A DNA stretch of 64,000 nt from Chionis minor (lineage: Eukaryota > Chordata > Aves > Charadriiformes > Chionididae), in assembly GCA_013398295.1 (NCBI GenBank), contig VZSF01001213.1, positions 62,250 to 126,249 of the forward strand, written 5' to 3'. This document shows positions 1 to 11,073 of the stretch, one piece after another. The translations under genes were made by a program, and so were the position numbers. How positions within the stretch are numbered: the first letter of the stretch is position 1; each line of letters starts with the position of its first letter. The notes beneath the pieces are model-generated. The model saw only the letters and a list, made by a program, of their open reading frames with translations. It was not told the DNA's origin and searched no databases.

Positions 1-3000
1 CTTTCCCCACAATGATGATACGGAAGAATCGCTGGCAAATCTCTTCCCTCTTATCCTACTTGAAGCATGAGCAGTTTTCCTGTGGGATACCTTGCTTTTG
101 GATTTCACGCTTGGGCTTCATTTTTAGTACACTTAATCATGTTTGATTTAGCTGAAGTGTAAACAAAATACAGAAACACAACATACATGATTCCAACCTG
201 AAATTAGGAATAACTAATTTTTAAATATTACTGTCTTGTAATTTCTTTCAGATGCTTATAAGTGCTTATGAGTAGAAATCTCGGACAGTCATTATCTGGA
301 GAGTAATACATACTATTTTGCTGAAGAAAGTCTGAAAATAACGGGAAAAAGAAAGTCTGACGATAAGGGGAAAAGATCACTTTTTTAAAATGGGTTCAAA
401 AACATAGTTACATTTTGCAGCTTGGCTGAAAATCTTGTGTAGTTTTGAGGATATTTTAGAAAGTATGCTTCTGGCAGGTTCTTTAAGACAATTATTTGCA
501 AAAAAATATTTAATCGATTCACCAAAAATTTGTGGCTGTATGTCTGCATGTTTTCATATTCATATACGTGTATATATAGGTGCATGTGTGCATAAATATA
601 TATATGTATTAAGGTGTAATTCTTGTAACAAGAAAAGGACCACTAACTCCTTTTGACTTTCTGCACAAGCCGGTAGATAAAATTTTAACTCTGATGTGGA
701 GTTTGAACTGCGTGCGAGGATGAGGTGGTGAACTAAGAGACCTTGCGCTGAGCGCGTGCTCTGTAACACGAACATTTCCTTATGTCAGAGAAGCTGTCCG
801 AAGTGATGTCTGACTGTGTTTATCAAAATTTTATTTTATTTAGATCTAACAAAAACTGATGTCATTCTATTTAAACTAGACTTGTGAAGGGAGTATCAAG
901 GTTCCAGAGCTATCCATTCAAACAACAGAAAGTGTCAAAGATAACTACTTTTAGAATAAAAATTCAATGGGGATGTAGTATTTTGCTGCGTTTTCCTCTG
1001 CTCCCTGCAATTTATTGCACTCTTCTGGTTTGACCACTGATCATTACCTAAATCCAGGCATTTCAGGACTCCATTACTTCTCCAGATTTTAACTAAGTCT
1101 GTTTGTTTGCCTTTACAATATAACAGCATGCACAGACACTTTCTAATTTCATTTGCGTCCATTGATACAGTTGCAGGGTTTTTTAAACATCGTGGAAGAC
1201 ATTGTCTTTCTCAGAGCAATAATTCTCTGAAATCATGAAATGTACCATATTTATATATAATTATTTTTGTCAAACCAGACCCTGAAGTTCTAGGGAGAAC
1301 AAAGAGTTCTTGAAATTAATCTTTAAGTCCCAGAAGGTCTGGGACTTATCCTTGAAGCTGTTCAATTCAAAATAATTCATTAATGTCAAATAAAAGATCC
1401 TGTAAAGAATAATGTTTATTCCTTTAAGTCCCTACGGAAAGACTGTGTAAGCACTCCTTTAAAGTTTAATCATTGAATAAACCTTTTAAAGGGAGGAGGG
1501 GGGAGGAGCGCGGCACAGAGGTTGTGTGTTCAGTTAATGAGTCCTTCATCCACATCTGGCCAGCTGCGTGGTTTTTTCTATGGAAACCTATTATGGGAGT
1601 GTCATGATTTGGGGTGGAAAAAGCCCAAACAACAGAAAACCGACACAGCTATACAGTCAGGTGAGCGAAGGATGCGTTTTCTTGCGCTGCTAGAGCCCAA
1701 GGGCATTGAGATCATTCTGGTTTGGCATGGAGGTGTTGGAGGCTTCGCCCCGTGAGGCTCAGCTGAAGTCAGGGTAGATGTTTGGGTGGAGCTGCATCAT
1801 CTCCTCTGTCCCAGACTGCAGCCTCCTTGGCTTAGGGTACCCCAGGCACCGAGCTGGTGGCAGACCTGCTGCGTCTTACCTTGAATCATGATGTAGTTCA
1901 GCAAGTGCAGGCATCTCTTCTTTTTCTCTGTGCTAGATGTCATTCTTCGTGGGAGTCTGGATAAATATTTCAGTCTGTAGGAGTTCAGGAGAGCTAGGTA
2001 TCGCCTAGCAACCAGCATCCCACTCTCTGCCTCCTGCTTCTCTTTACTTTTATTAAAATACCAGTGAAAAACCAGAAGTTGAAGCATTAAGTTAATTTTC
2101 AGAAGTATTTGGAGCAGCTTAAGATATTTTCGTTACGACACTACGTCAGAGCAACAAAGATGTTGGTGAGGGGCTGGCACCTGAAAGCAAGTAACTCCAC
2201 TTGCCTTGTTTGGACAGAAATCACAGTCAAAGACTAGCAAAAACTTTAGCTGAGGACAGAACAAACCTATGTTTGCAGTTGTATAGTGAGTAACAGAATG
2301 CGTAGCAAGTGCTCCTTTGATGTGAGATCTGTAAAATCTATACAGTTACACTTAACCTAAACTGAATGTAGTTTAAGCTGTATTACCTGGTTTGTGTTGC
2401 AGCTTATGACGGCTGCTGGTGGGACAGTGGTTTTTGTTGGAATTTAAAGCTTTTTAAAACATTTTTGCAGGCAACTTCATGGCAAAGTGTTTTGGCTAGT
2501 TTCAGTTACAATGGTACAGAACTCAGTTTACAAAGAAAACTGAGAAACATGGGCACTCAAAGTGCAATTTAGGTAGGTTTTTGGGTATACTTACTCAGTA
2601 CAATGCTGCACTGAATTTCAGCCTCTCGTCTCCCTTATCAGTTCCAAAAGTTGAGGACTGTTGCAAATGTGTAGCTTGTATTTAATGTGCATTTTATCTG
2701 TCAGTTCTGCAGAATGTCTGCTTTATAGAGTTCATGAATTTCCCTGCAAGAATCAGAGACGTAGGAATAAAAGGCAAGTATGTGGCCACTATTAATGTAA
2801 AGGTAGCCACACTCAACACTGGGTTGAGGATAACTTGTGTTCCTTCATCTCTGAATGCTGCTGAAACCGTGCTTTTGGTGATCCTGCCTTACCTGATGTT
2901 CAGGTTTGGGAGAAGTCGAGCTCCTTCAGGGAAGTTTGGTGTGACTCAGGGCCTTTGAAAGTGATTGCAGAAGTGTAACTGCAGATTTAAGGTCTTTCAA

Positions 3001-4130
3001 GAAGAAAAGTGCATACTTCTAAAATAAAATAAATGATGCAAGAAGGTGATTCAGAAATGCAGTTAGCTCCAAATGTGGGGTTTGCTTTGTAGAGGAAGAA
3101 GTTACTAAATCCTGATTCAGCAAACTTTGCGAATGGGTTGGTCTTTCCAAATGTATGTTTCCAAATTAGAAAAGGGGGAAAATAGCATGAGAAATATTAT
3201 GTAACTCTATTAATGGGAATTTATTTAAGTTAGCAGTATGTAAGAGAGATGTGGAAGTGATACCAATATGAACCTTTTAAAAATGAATTAATGTGGGTTT
3301 ATATGTTAAAAAATGTTCTGTTTGTGTGTAGAGGTGCACTTGTCTTTACATAGTGGCCTCTGCTTGTCTAGAAATCTGCTCAGCATGATCATCTTGAAGT
3401 CCTTCCATGTTCCTTATTCTGGTCCATGATTCCTGCTTCCCTCTGCCGGTGGGTGGGGATGCCGACCAGGGCATTCTGATTAAGAGGTGTTTCTAAAACA
3501 GACTAGGTGTTCTAAATTCTGTTGGGTTTTCTCTTGCCATAGGAGAAAGACTCTAACGTTTGGTGGCATTCATAAGCTTTATAAACTCCTGGAATCTGAA
3601 AATATAATCCCAAGATGATGGTTAGCTTTTGGCTGGAAGTGGATGTAACTGTGTTTGCTACTTAATTTTCTTTCTTTTGGTTGAAACTGGTGGTTTGTTA
3701 GGGGCTTTGCTCTATGATTGCTTAAAGAGCCCTTTTGACATAAAGGTTTTGAATCAGGAATATTGTGCAGTTGTCTCATTGGGTAGATTTTCTTCTGGTG
3801 TAAATCCCACTTGATAAAAGTGGTGGAAGATGCTTCTGTTTGGACTCTCATGTCTGTTTTCATACTTCTGTTAGCAGAAACTGAGATTTGACAGTAAGCT
3901 GCTGAAAACGGAAGTCCGGAGAGGGTTTCACAGTGGTGACATGTGACAGAATGGATGCACTAGATCGATAAGGATGGATGGTCCTATTTTTCATAAGCAT
4001 TTCAAAGTCATTTCATCTGAAGCTGTAGCTTTTCAGCTCTTCTGAAAATGAGGCAACAGATTTATGGAGTTACAAGTTAAATGCTATTTTCAGATAAACA
4101 ATTTGCTCCTCATCTTCTCCCCAAAAGCAG
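1..4130. other. Intronic DNA, nothing recognised
   Basis: AT-rich, low-CpG sequence with stop codons in all frames. I found no CR1 tail, no splice-flanked conserved reading frame and no RNA gene. A purine-rich G-tract lies at about 1490-1512, but it does not form a clean four-run quadruplex pattern. Confidence 0.6.
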
Positions 4131-4388
4131 CCTAAAATAGTCATGAGGAAGAGGTGTGTGGCCCGTATGGGTGATGTTTCTGGCACTTATTTGTTGGCCA
4201 CCAAAATCGATGCTGTTGGTCACCCTTGCTGGCAGTCGGTGCTAGGGGATGACCCCTGTCCTACCCCTAAACCATGTGTATCCTGGTGGAGCAGCCTTGT
4301 GAGATGGCGGCACTGCTGGTGCTTGTGGTGTGCCCCACTTGTGCTTGGCGAAGAGGGGGTCAAGCAGAAGGCCTTCCTTGGGGGAGAG
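4131..4388. repeat. Tandem duplication, unit 1 (segments A1 and B1)
   Basis: The first copy of a duplicated block of unknown origin. Segment A1 is 4131-4274 and segment B1 is about 4275-4388. A1 matches 4389-4532 with about 14 differences over 144 bases (about 10%). The core of B1, from 4281, matches the sequence from 4831: the first 97 bases are identical, with two differences just after. The block is GC-richer than its surroundings and has few stops, so it stays open in one frame together with its duplicate, but it resembles no protein family known to me. It could be a fragment of an unrecognised repeat. The A1-B1 junction represents the site before CR1 insertion. Confidence 0.85.
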
Positions 4389-4939
4389 CCTAAAATAGTG
4401 ACGAGGAAGAGGCGTGTGGCCCATATGGGTGATATTTGTGGCAATTGTGTGTTGGCCACCAAAATCAATGCTGTTGGTCGCCCTTGCTGGCAGTCGGTGC
4501 TAGGGGATAACCCTTGTCCTACCCCTAAACCGTATCATCTAGGTTGGAAGAGACCTTTAAGATCATTAAGTCCAGCAATAAACCCAACACTGCCAAGCCC
4601 ACCACTAACCCACGTCCCTCAGCACCACGTCTGCCCAGCTGGGAAATACCTCCAGGGAGGGTGGTTCCACCACTTCCCTGGGAAGCCTGCTCCAATGTTT
4701 GATAACCCTTTTGGTGAAGAAATTTTTCCTAATATCCAATCTGAACTTCCCCTGGTGCTACTCGAGGCAGTTTCCTCTTGCCCTATCACCTGTTCCTTGG
4801 AAGAAGGGACCGACCCCTGCTGGCTACACATCCTGGTGGAGCAGCCTTGTGAGATGGCGGCACTGCTGGTGCTTGTGGTGTGCCCCACTTGTGCTTGGCG
4901 AAGAGGGGGTCAAGCAGAAGGCCTTCCATGGAGGAGAGC
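4389..4939. repeat. Tandem duplication, unit 2, split by a CR1
   Basis: The second copy of the block directly follows the first. Segment A2 is 4389-4532. A reverse-strand CR1 fills 4533-about 4827, and segment B2 resumes at about 4828-4939. Without the CR1 the order A2-B2 would match A1-B1, so the simplest history is tandem duplication followed by CR1 insertion into the second unit. B2 is almost identical to B1 while A2 is about 10% diverged from A1, which a single duplication does not explain easily. Confidence 0.8.
4533..4827 (-). mobile_element. CR1 LINE 3' fragment, reverse strand
   Basis: Reading the + strand, the element opens with 'aggttggaagagaccttt', the reverse complement of a CR1 3' tail. 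It continues through the 3' UTR and the antisense of the C-terminal end of the CR1 reverse-transcriptase frame, and breaks off near 4827 where duplicated segment B2 begins. It is 5'-truncated, as most CR1 copies are. The tail resembles the subfamily seen at 18.0-19.1 and 56.5-58.1 kb. It is non-functional. Confidence 0.9.
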
Positions 4940-6899
4940 ACCCCAGTGATGCAGGGACATGGGTGATTCAGTGCTTGATAAATTGCGCAGACCCGAAGAG
5001 AATTAATGAGACCCAGTTATTTATCGTTGCCCACAAAGTAGCTTTTCCATGAAGAAGGCCACTGTATGTGATTTAATAATGCAAAACCGGCGGCAGCTAT
5101 GGCCGCTTGGTTAGTGGTGCGTTGGCAGTCTTGAAACACACACCCATGTTTGCTCTATCACCATAGCCACCGTAACCTAATAGGACCTCAGCGTTTGTGT
5201 GTAACTTGAAGCTAAATCGCGTTGTAGGAGTATGTGTGTGCCCGTGTGCGTGTAGGGACGAGTAATGATGAGAAAACCTGGAGAACTGGAAACAGTTAAA
5301 AGGTCAACCTCTGCTTTCCTCTGACAGAGACCCCATGAAGCTTTTTGAATACATCATGTTTAATTTTTAAAGAACTTGATGACCAAGCTGTTTCCTGCTC
5401 AGGTTAGATAACCACATCATGTAAGTCCAGGATATGGAAAACCTGGACCATTTGTCCGATTTTTGGACATTAGCACAGAGAAGGAGCTGCTAGAAACTCA
5501 AAGGCAACTTCAAGTGTGCAATTTAAAAAAAAAAAAAAAAGAAAAAAAAAAGGGAAGAAAATCTATCTACTTCATGCAATCCAAATAATGCCAAGGGAGA
5601 TTAAACAACAAAAAGGAAAGGGAGTCTACAAGATGCATGGGAGAAAGGGTAAATGGTCTTACAAGAGGTAGCATGCTCTAAGGCTACAGTATGTAATTGC
5701 ATTTAGTTAGGTCAGTGTTTGTGGTGATTTTTCATACGAATATTTGGAATTAAATATTTTCTTAGAAATAAAATTAAGGTTAATTAAAGAAAAAGTAAGT
5801 TCGTGATGTTTAGTCAATGTAATACTAGCACGGTGTATGAATATTTATTAATTTTACATGCTTAAGGGAGCTTCTTGTCTTGTTTTCAGTGTAAAAGTTG
5901 CATAGTGTTTGGAAACCTGTTAGCCACGTTGCTGTATATGCAGCAGTAAAGAAATACTGGGTTGTGGTTTAAAAGCGGGCAGGTGATGCTCCGCTGCTAT
6001 TTGAAGGATGACCTTATTTTGAATGATACAAAAATAACAGCAGATTGTTTATAACAACTCTGACAGCAGATTTAGATTCTTGACTTCACACCATTTTCAT
6101 TATTAAAAGAGACATATGTAAGTAGCATTTGCTTCCAGATATATGCATGTATTCTGGCAAGAGGTTGAAGACATACTGTCTAGTATTGAAATTTTGGACA
6201 TCTGAAGCTTTTTTTTACCCCCAAAGTTTTAAAAAAGTTAGATTAGTGGATTTGTATGTTTTCTTAAACATGAAGGACCCTCCCAAAAGTATAATACAGT
6301 ATTTAAATCTCTCTATATGTTTTTCTTTTATAGAAAAGAATCATGTAGGCACAGGAAAACTTTAAAGAAACATGTACTCAAATTTTGTAATGATCTTGCA
6401 CAGTTATTTCCGGTGGCTGGAATATTGACCAAGTTCACTAATAAACGTATTTTGGCTTTTAATGCGGTATTGTCCAGATCTCACATACTACTTCTGGGAA
6501 GCACGTTTTGAAATAACAGTAAAGAATATCCACACTTGATAAGTGCTGGAAAGTTTACTTGTGCAAACGCAGGATACTGATACGTAATGGGCCCTGAAGA
6601 CTAATTAAAGCAGCTGGGATTTAGTACGCTCAAGTAGCAGCTCAGAAATTAATGACACTGAGAGCATTGACTAAAATCATTAGTTAAGACGAAACGTAAG
6701 GCTTTCCCCAATATACTTTTTGTCATATTCATCCAATTTTATTTAAAATGCTTATAAACTTACTGTTCTTCTGACCTCTGTTTTACTGGGGAACAGACAT
6801 CCGTGGTTAGGTTTTTTATTTACATATACAATAATATTTGAGAAATTTATGAACTCTTAAGAAAATACATACTAAATTATTTAACCTTTTCTTTTTCAG
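4940..6899. other. Intronic DNA before the first coding exon
   Basis: AT-rich intron with no recognised gene or transposon. It includes the A-rich run at 5525-5551. Its last 30 bases form the splice acceptor of the KLF12 exon at 6900: a possible branch site 'tactaaat' at 6870-6877 and a pyrimidine tract ending in CAG at 6897-6899. Confidence 0.6.
5525..5551. repeat. A-rich simple repeat
   Basis: A run of sixteen A, one G, then ten A. No LINE or SINE body is recognisable directly upstream, so it is treated as low-complexity sequence and not as a retroposon tail. Confidence 0.85.
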
Positions 6900-6963
6900 A
6901 ATTGAAGTGGATCTAGCGACGAATGGGTGACTGAATATTCATATGAAGAGGAAAGCCATAAAA
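6900..6963 (+). CDS. KLF12: KLF12, first coding exon (5' UTR plus codons 1-7)
   Basis: KLF12 is a nuclear Kruppel-like zinc-finger repressor known to act on the AP-2alpha promoter through the CtBP corepressor. This 64-base exon follows a good acceptor (pyrimidine tract, then CAG at 6897-6899) and is followed by GT at 6964-6965. Its 3' part reads LNIHMKRKAIK, against MNIHMKRKTIK in the mammalian protein as I know it. The usual first methionine position is CTG here (6931-6933) and an in-frame TGA precedes it at 6928-6930, so the first usable ATG is at 6943. The coding part is therefore 6943-6963 (MKRKAIK), four residues shorter than the mammalian N-terminus unless CTG is used. The exon ends in phase 0 and joins the exon at 36697. 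The donor, gttggt, is weak: T at +3 and A as last exon base. The bases MKRK add a small basic cluster. Confidence 0.9.
6923..6934 (+). promoter_or_regulatory. Minimal upstream ORF in KLF12 5' UTR
   Basis: An ATG at 6923-6925 is followed by two sense codons and TGA at 6932-6934. This short frame overlaps the CTG that replaces the usual KLF12 start codon and ends eight bases before the ATG at 6943. By general knowledge of scanning and reinitiation it could lower translation of the main frame. Whether ribosomes use it is inference. Confidence 0.45.
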
Positions 6964-9900
6964 GTTGGTTGACATTTTTACAGCCGTATGCATTATACAT
7001 ATTACTGCTATTATCAAAAATTTATATTGTGTTACAAAACATAATAGATGAAATAACTGGTTGGATTTTCATATGCCGTGTTGTCTTCCGTGCAGGGGGG
7101 TGCTACAGGTTAAAAACAGCTGGCGCTTAACGCAAGTTTCTGATCAAACCTGAACGTTCGAAGGAAATCCTAGTAATATGTTAAGAAAATAGATAATTCC
7201 TCGGAAGACAGGCGTTTGAATGGACTGATGCATAGAGGTGTTTGTTATTCTTACGGGCAAGGATGAAGGGAGAATGAGAGAGGGATTGTCTTCCATTACA
7301 GCTACTGGCTACGAAGCTTAACAGATTGACGCCACATTGACAAACGCTGTTCAACAAGTAAGATAGGAAGATAGGATGGGGTATCTTCAGAAGTGTCTTG
7401 GTGCTTTGTTTTCTTATCGTGGAGAGGGGGCACGCATTTTCTGCACTAGTTAAAAAGGAAGAAGCTGTTAGCGGACCTCTGGGCTTTACTGACTTTATTC
7501 TTATGCTTCATATGATGACAAAATTCGGTAGGCCTTGACATCTGTCAGTCTGACTTGTTGGTAACGGTGAGCTAGAGGCTTTGGCTGGGATACTACGTTA
7601 ACCAGTTGCTGGCACGGATGTTTAAAGGAAGCTGAGTGCACCTGCGGGTTTGCACCAGAGCAAATGAATTGTAATGACAGATGCAGTGTGTGGTCCAGCG
7701 GGATGCAGTGCCTGGTGCAGCAGGATGCCATGCAGCAGCTCAGAACAAGGCATTCTGGAAACTCTACTGGTCAAGGAGGGGGTATGTTATGGTGGAAAAA
7801 CCTTCTTCCTAGAGAGTTTTCTTCGGCCCCCAAATCTTAGGGTAGGGTAGGAATAATCAAAAAAGCCAGCGAAATCCACTAGGTTTTCCAAAAGCACAGT
7901 GTCAGTTGCACACCAGAAACTTAACTCTATAGTTTTGGTCATGTGAGCAAAGTACTTTACTAGGGTCAAGATTCTTACTTACCTTGGTGATAATTTAGTT
8001 TTATCAATATTGTAATGGTTCAGAAGTTTTACAGTTCGTGAGCAGCTGATTTAGATACCGGTGACTTTAATTCCTTCTTGGATTAGCCTTGTTTAGTGTT
8101 TACAACAGGTAGTGGACACGCTGATTCTAGCCACCTCCGGATCCATGGGCAGCGTAAGACTTGAGGGAAGCATCTGTATCCTTGAATCCAGTCTGCTGAA
8201 ATCAGCCAGAGAAACAGTATTTAGTTCAGAAGCGTCCATAGGACATGTGCTTTATATACCACAGGCCCCAGAAAATACCTGCAGCCTCCAGGAGCCAAAT
8301 TGAAACCCTAATAGTGGTATTAGTAGCTCTGCAGGAATGTACACAATTGCTGTATGGGATCAGGAACCCGTATACCCAGATAAGAAGCAGCGGTTGTCGC
8401 CGGCTGAAACCAGCACACAAAGTCTTAAGGAATTTCTCTTTGGTTTCATTGCTGACATGTCGGTGACTGTTGTCCATACCGACATCTGCGAGCTCAGGAT
8501 GGACTTGCATCATTGGGGAGAAAACACTTCCCTGCTCAGACCTCCTGACTGTGAATAGCAGAGTGAAGAGCCGATACCATCCAAACCTTGCTTCCATCTT
8601 GCAGAACTGCAGTGGTAAAATCCTATAGGTTTACCTATAGAAGGTGAAAAGACCAACCTAATCATCTGCAAGCTGTCTCTGGATATCGTTATGTTACAGT
8701 GGGCTCCTCATGCTATGCAGAAGACAGCACAGAGAAACTGGGCCAGACTAGAGGACCAGCTTAGGTATTTGGCTTGGGGCATGACACCAGGGCAGAAAAC
8801 GTTAAGGATTTGTCAGATCCTTGAGATGGGCTGTTGTAACCAGAGTCTGCGCAGAGGAGAGGGGGCTTCCAGATCAGGCAATCGCAGAGGACTCTTGGAC
8901 TCATGTGGCCTTTCCCCAAGTTTCTTGGGAAAGACTGCAGTTGCATTAGAGACGCAGCACTGCTTGATCTGTATCTCTCTTCCTCTCTCTGCTTTTGCTT
9001 TTCTGTTTCAACACAGAGTGATGGCAGAAGGAATGAAGAGCAGAACAGGGTGACCTCTTTCTTGTCAAGCCATAGTTCCACTCTCTCATGCCCTTCTGAT
9101 GGCATACCGCAGTAATCATAGGGAAGCTGCACAAAATATGTGCAGATAAGGAAGGGGATACTGAATTATTTCATTACACGATTTCTGTTTGGCAGTCTTT
9201 GCAAGCATAGGGCTTTGAATCCAGCTGTTAATCTTTTATATTAGGAAAGTACCATGATTAAATCATATCGCCGAATGAGAAAAAAATGTGGTTGTGTGGA
9301 GGAATTCAAAGTCCGAGGCTAAAAATTCCTTTCCTGGGAAGACTGATTCCAGAAAGCTTAGGCAATAGAGGTGGAGAGGGCTCCTATGTGGTCACTGTTA
9401 AGATCAGTTGATAAAGTCCTGGCTCCAAGAGGAAAGAGATTGGATTTCACCCAGCACCGACCCTGCCTCAGCCTTTCACTTTATTACTGCTTTGCTAACC
9501 AAGTTTTGAATGCCTTCCGTTGCTAACAGGAGTATGTTGGTATATTATTGAGGCATAAATAACTTGAATTGCATCATCTGTAAGTTGTATCGGTAGATTT
9601 CAGGTCTTTGTTAGACTGCCTCAGATATCTGCCTCATATCATACTATATGTAAATGTGGTTTTATAAGAATAACTGACATCCAAGGATATATGCCGCTAA
9701 TGGAGGAAATGTGAACGTAAATTCTTCTGTCTCATAAAATGAGGTCAGATGAATCTTTCCCAGGAAAGAAATTAGAAATACATAAAATAAACCTGTTGGC
9801 GCACATGTATAGTGAATATACACAGCTTACGCTGCTTCTCCGTTTTCCATAATAAGGGCGACTAAATCCAGAGGTTCAGTTCTCTGTTGAATCTGACATT

Positions 9901-10906
9901 TAAAGTTTACGTTTTTCAGTCTACAGTGATTGAATGCAGATGTATGGAGATGAGAGACCAGTATAAGAGTGGGTAAGGAAATGGGTAGCTTACAGCGAGG
10001 AACTATAGATCAAAAAGTCCTGAGCAAAATAAAGATCAAAAATTTAAAACACAAAGAAGTGGGCAGGACTGGAAGAGAGGGTCAGAGAGCAAAATTAAAG
10101 GGGAGAGGAGGTTGCTCGGATTGAAAGGGCAGGTCTGCATCCTATGTAACAAGTGGTCTTAGGTACAGTCTCCCACTCGCACCGTGGTTTCACGGGCAGC
10201 CTGCAGAAATACTACTGGGCAGTTCATTTGATCGGGCTTAATGATGTTCTAAGTTATTTAGTGCTCAAAAAGTGATAAACAACACAGAGCTGTATTGAAT
10301 TCAGTGGTGTTAGGAGATGACTGCTTATTTTCTAAAGAGGTTTATGTGATAAGTCCAAGAAGTACTGCTGTCTCATGAATGTGTTTCTTCTCTTTTAGAA
10401 AACAAAACAAAACCAAACAAAATAACCCAAACAACAGCAAAGTTTGGCTTGGCTATTTAGAGGGAGGGACTCAATACAAGGGGGTGTTTCCTGAGCTCCC
10501 CCAGAGCTCATCCCATCCCAGGAGCCTCCCAACCTCTGACGTGCCATTGCCTCACCTCCCCAGCTCCTGTGCGGAGCAGGGCGTAGGAGGATGCAGGTCC
10601 TTGAGCTGCCGGCTACGTGCGTGGTGCTGCGCAGTGGCACCCAGCTGGCACAGTGAGGGCAGGGCTGCCGTTCAGGGCGACCTCGGCGGGCTGGAGAAGT
10701 GGGCTGGCAGGGACCTCATCGAGTTCAGCAGTGGGGAAAGTCCTGCACCCGGGGAGGAATGACCCCATGCTCCATTGCAGGCTGGGCAAGCCCCTGAGCC
10801 ATCTCATCTAACTTTGGAGCTGCCCTGGGTTTGGATGGAGTTCGGACTCACTGGACTTTCAGTTTTTACTTTTTCCATGGTTTTAAAGTCTAGTTATGAT
10901 AAAAAT
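6964..10906. other. Intronic DNA, nothing recognised
   Basis: Unique-looking intron without a CR1 tail. An A-rich stretch lies at 10398-10440. A moderately GC-rich part at about 10490-10830 has scattered CpGs and short open frames on both strands, but no splice-flanked conserved coding sequence. Confidence 0.55.
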
Positions 10907-11073
10907 GATTGGAACGGGCTGCTCGGAGAGATGGTGGAGACTTCGAATCTGGAGATACTCAAAACCCACCTGAGCGCCATCCTGTGCAACCTGCTGTAGG
11001 TGGACCTGCTCTGGCAGCGGGGTTGGACTAGATGATCTCCAGAGGTCCCTTCCAACCCCTGTGATTCTGTGAT
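10907..11073 (+). mobile_element. CR1 LINE 3' end
   Basis: A short 5'-truncated CR1 copy. It begins in the last codons of the reverse-transcriptase frame (a 'gattggaacgggctg' block), passes a stop and short 3' UTR, and ends in 'cccttccaacccctgtgatt'. The pre-tail reads 'ggttggactagatgatctcc', which differs from the subfamily with 'aggtctcttccaac' found elsewhere in the window. It is non-functional. Confidence 0.92.

Larger units (their letters stand above)
1..6899 (+). other. KLF12: KLF12 5' UTR intron, 3' portion
   Basis: This is the intron immediately upstream of the first coding exon of KLF12; its own 5' end lies outside the window. The intron assignment follows from the splice acceptor at 6897-6899 and the coding exon after it. 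No other exon, tRNA or promoter could be recognised inside. The only structured elements are the duplicated block with a CR1 at 4131-4939 and an A-rich run at 5525-5551. Confidence 0.85.

Noticed and set aside
1490..1512. G-quadruplex at the purine-rich tract
   Set aside because: The G runs are not spaced as four separate runs of three or more with proper loops.
4143..4949. A 268-codon open frame
   Set aside because: It crosses both units of a non-coding duplication and an antisense CR1. The same peptide segments recur because the DNA is duplicated, and no domain is recognisable.
7140..7170. tRNA B-box-like 'cgttcgaagg'
   Set aside because: No matching A box or cloverleaf-forming arms could be found around it.
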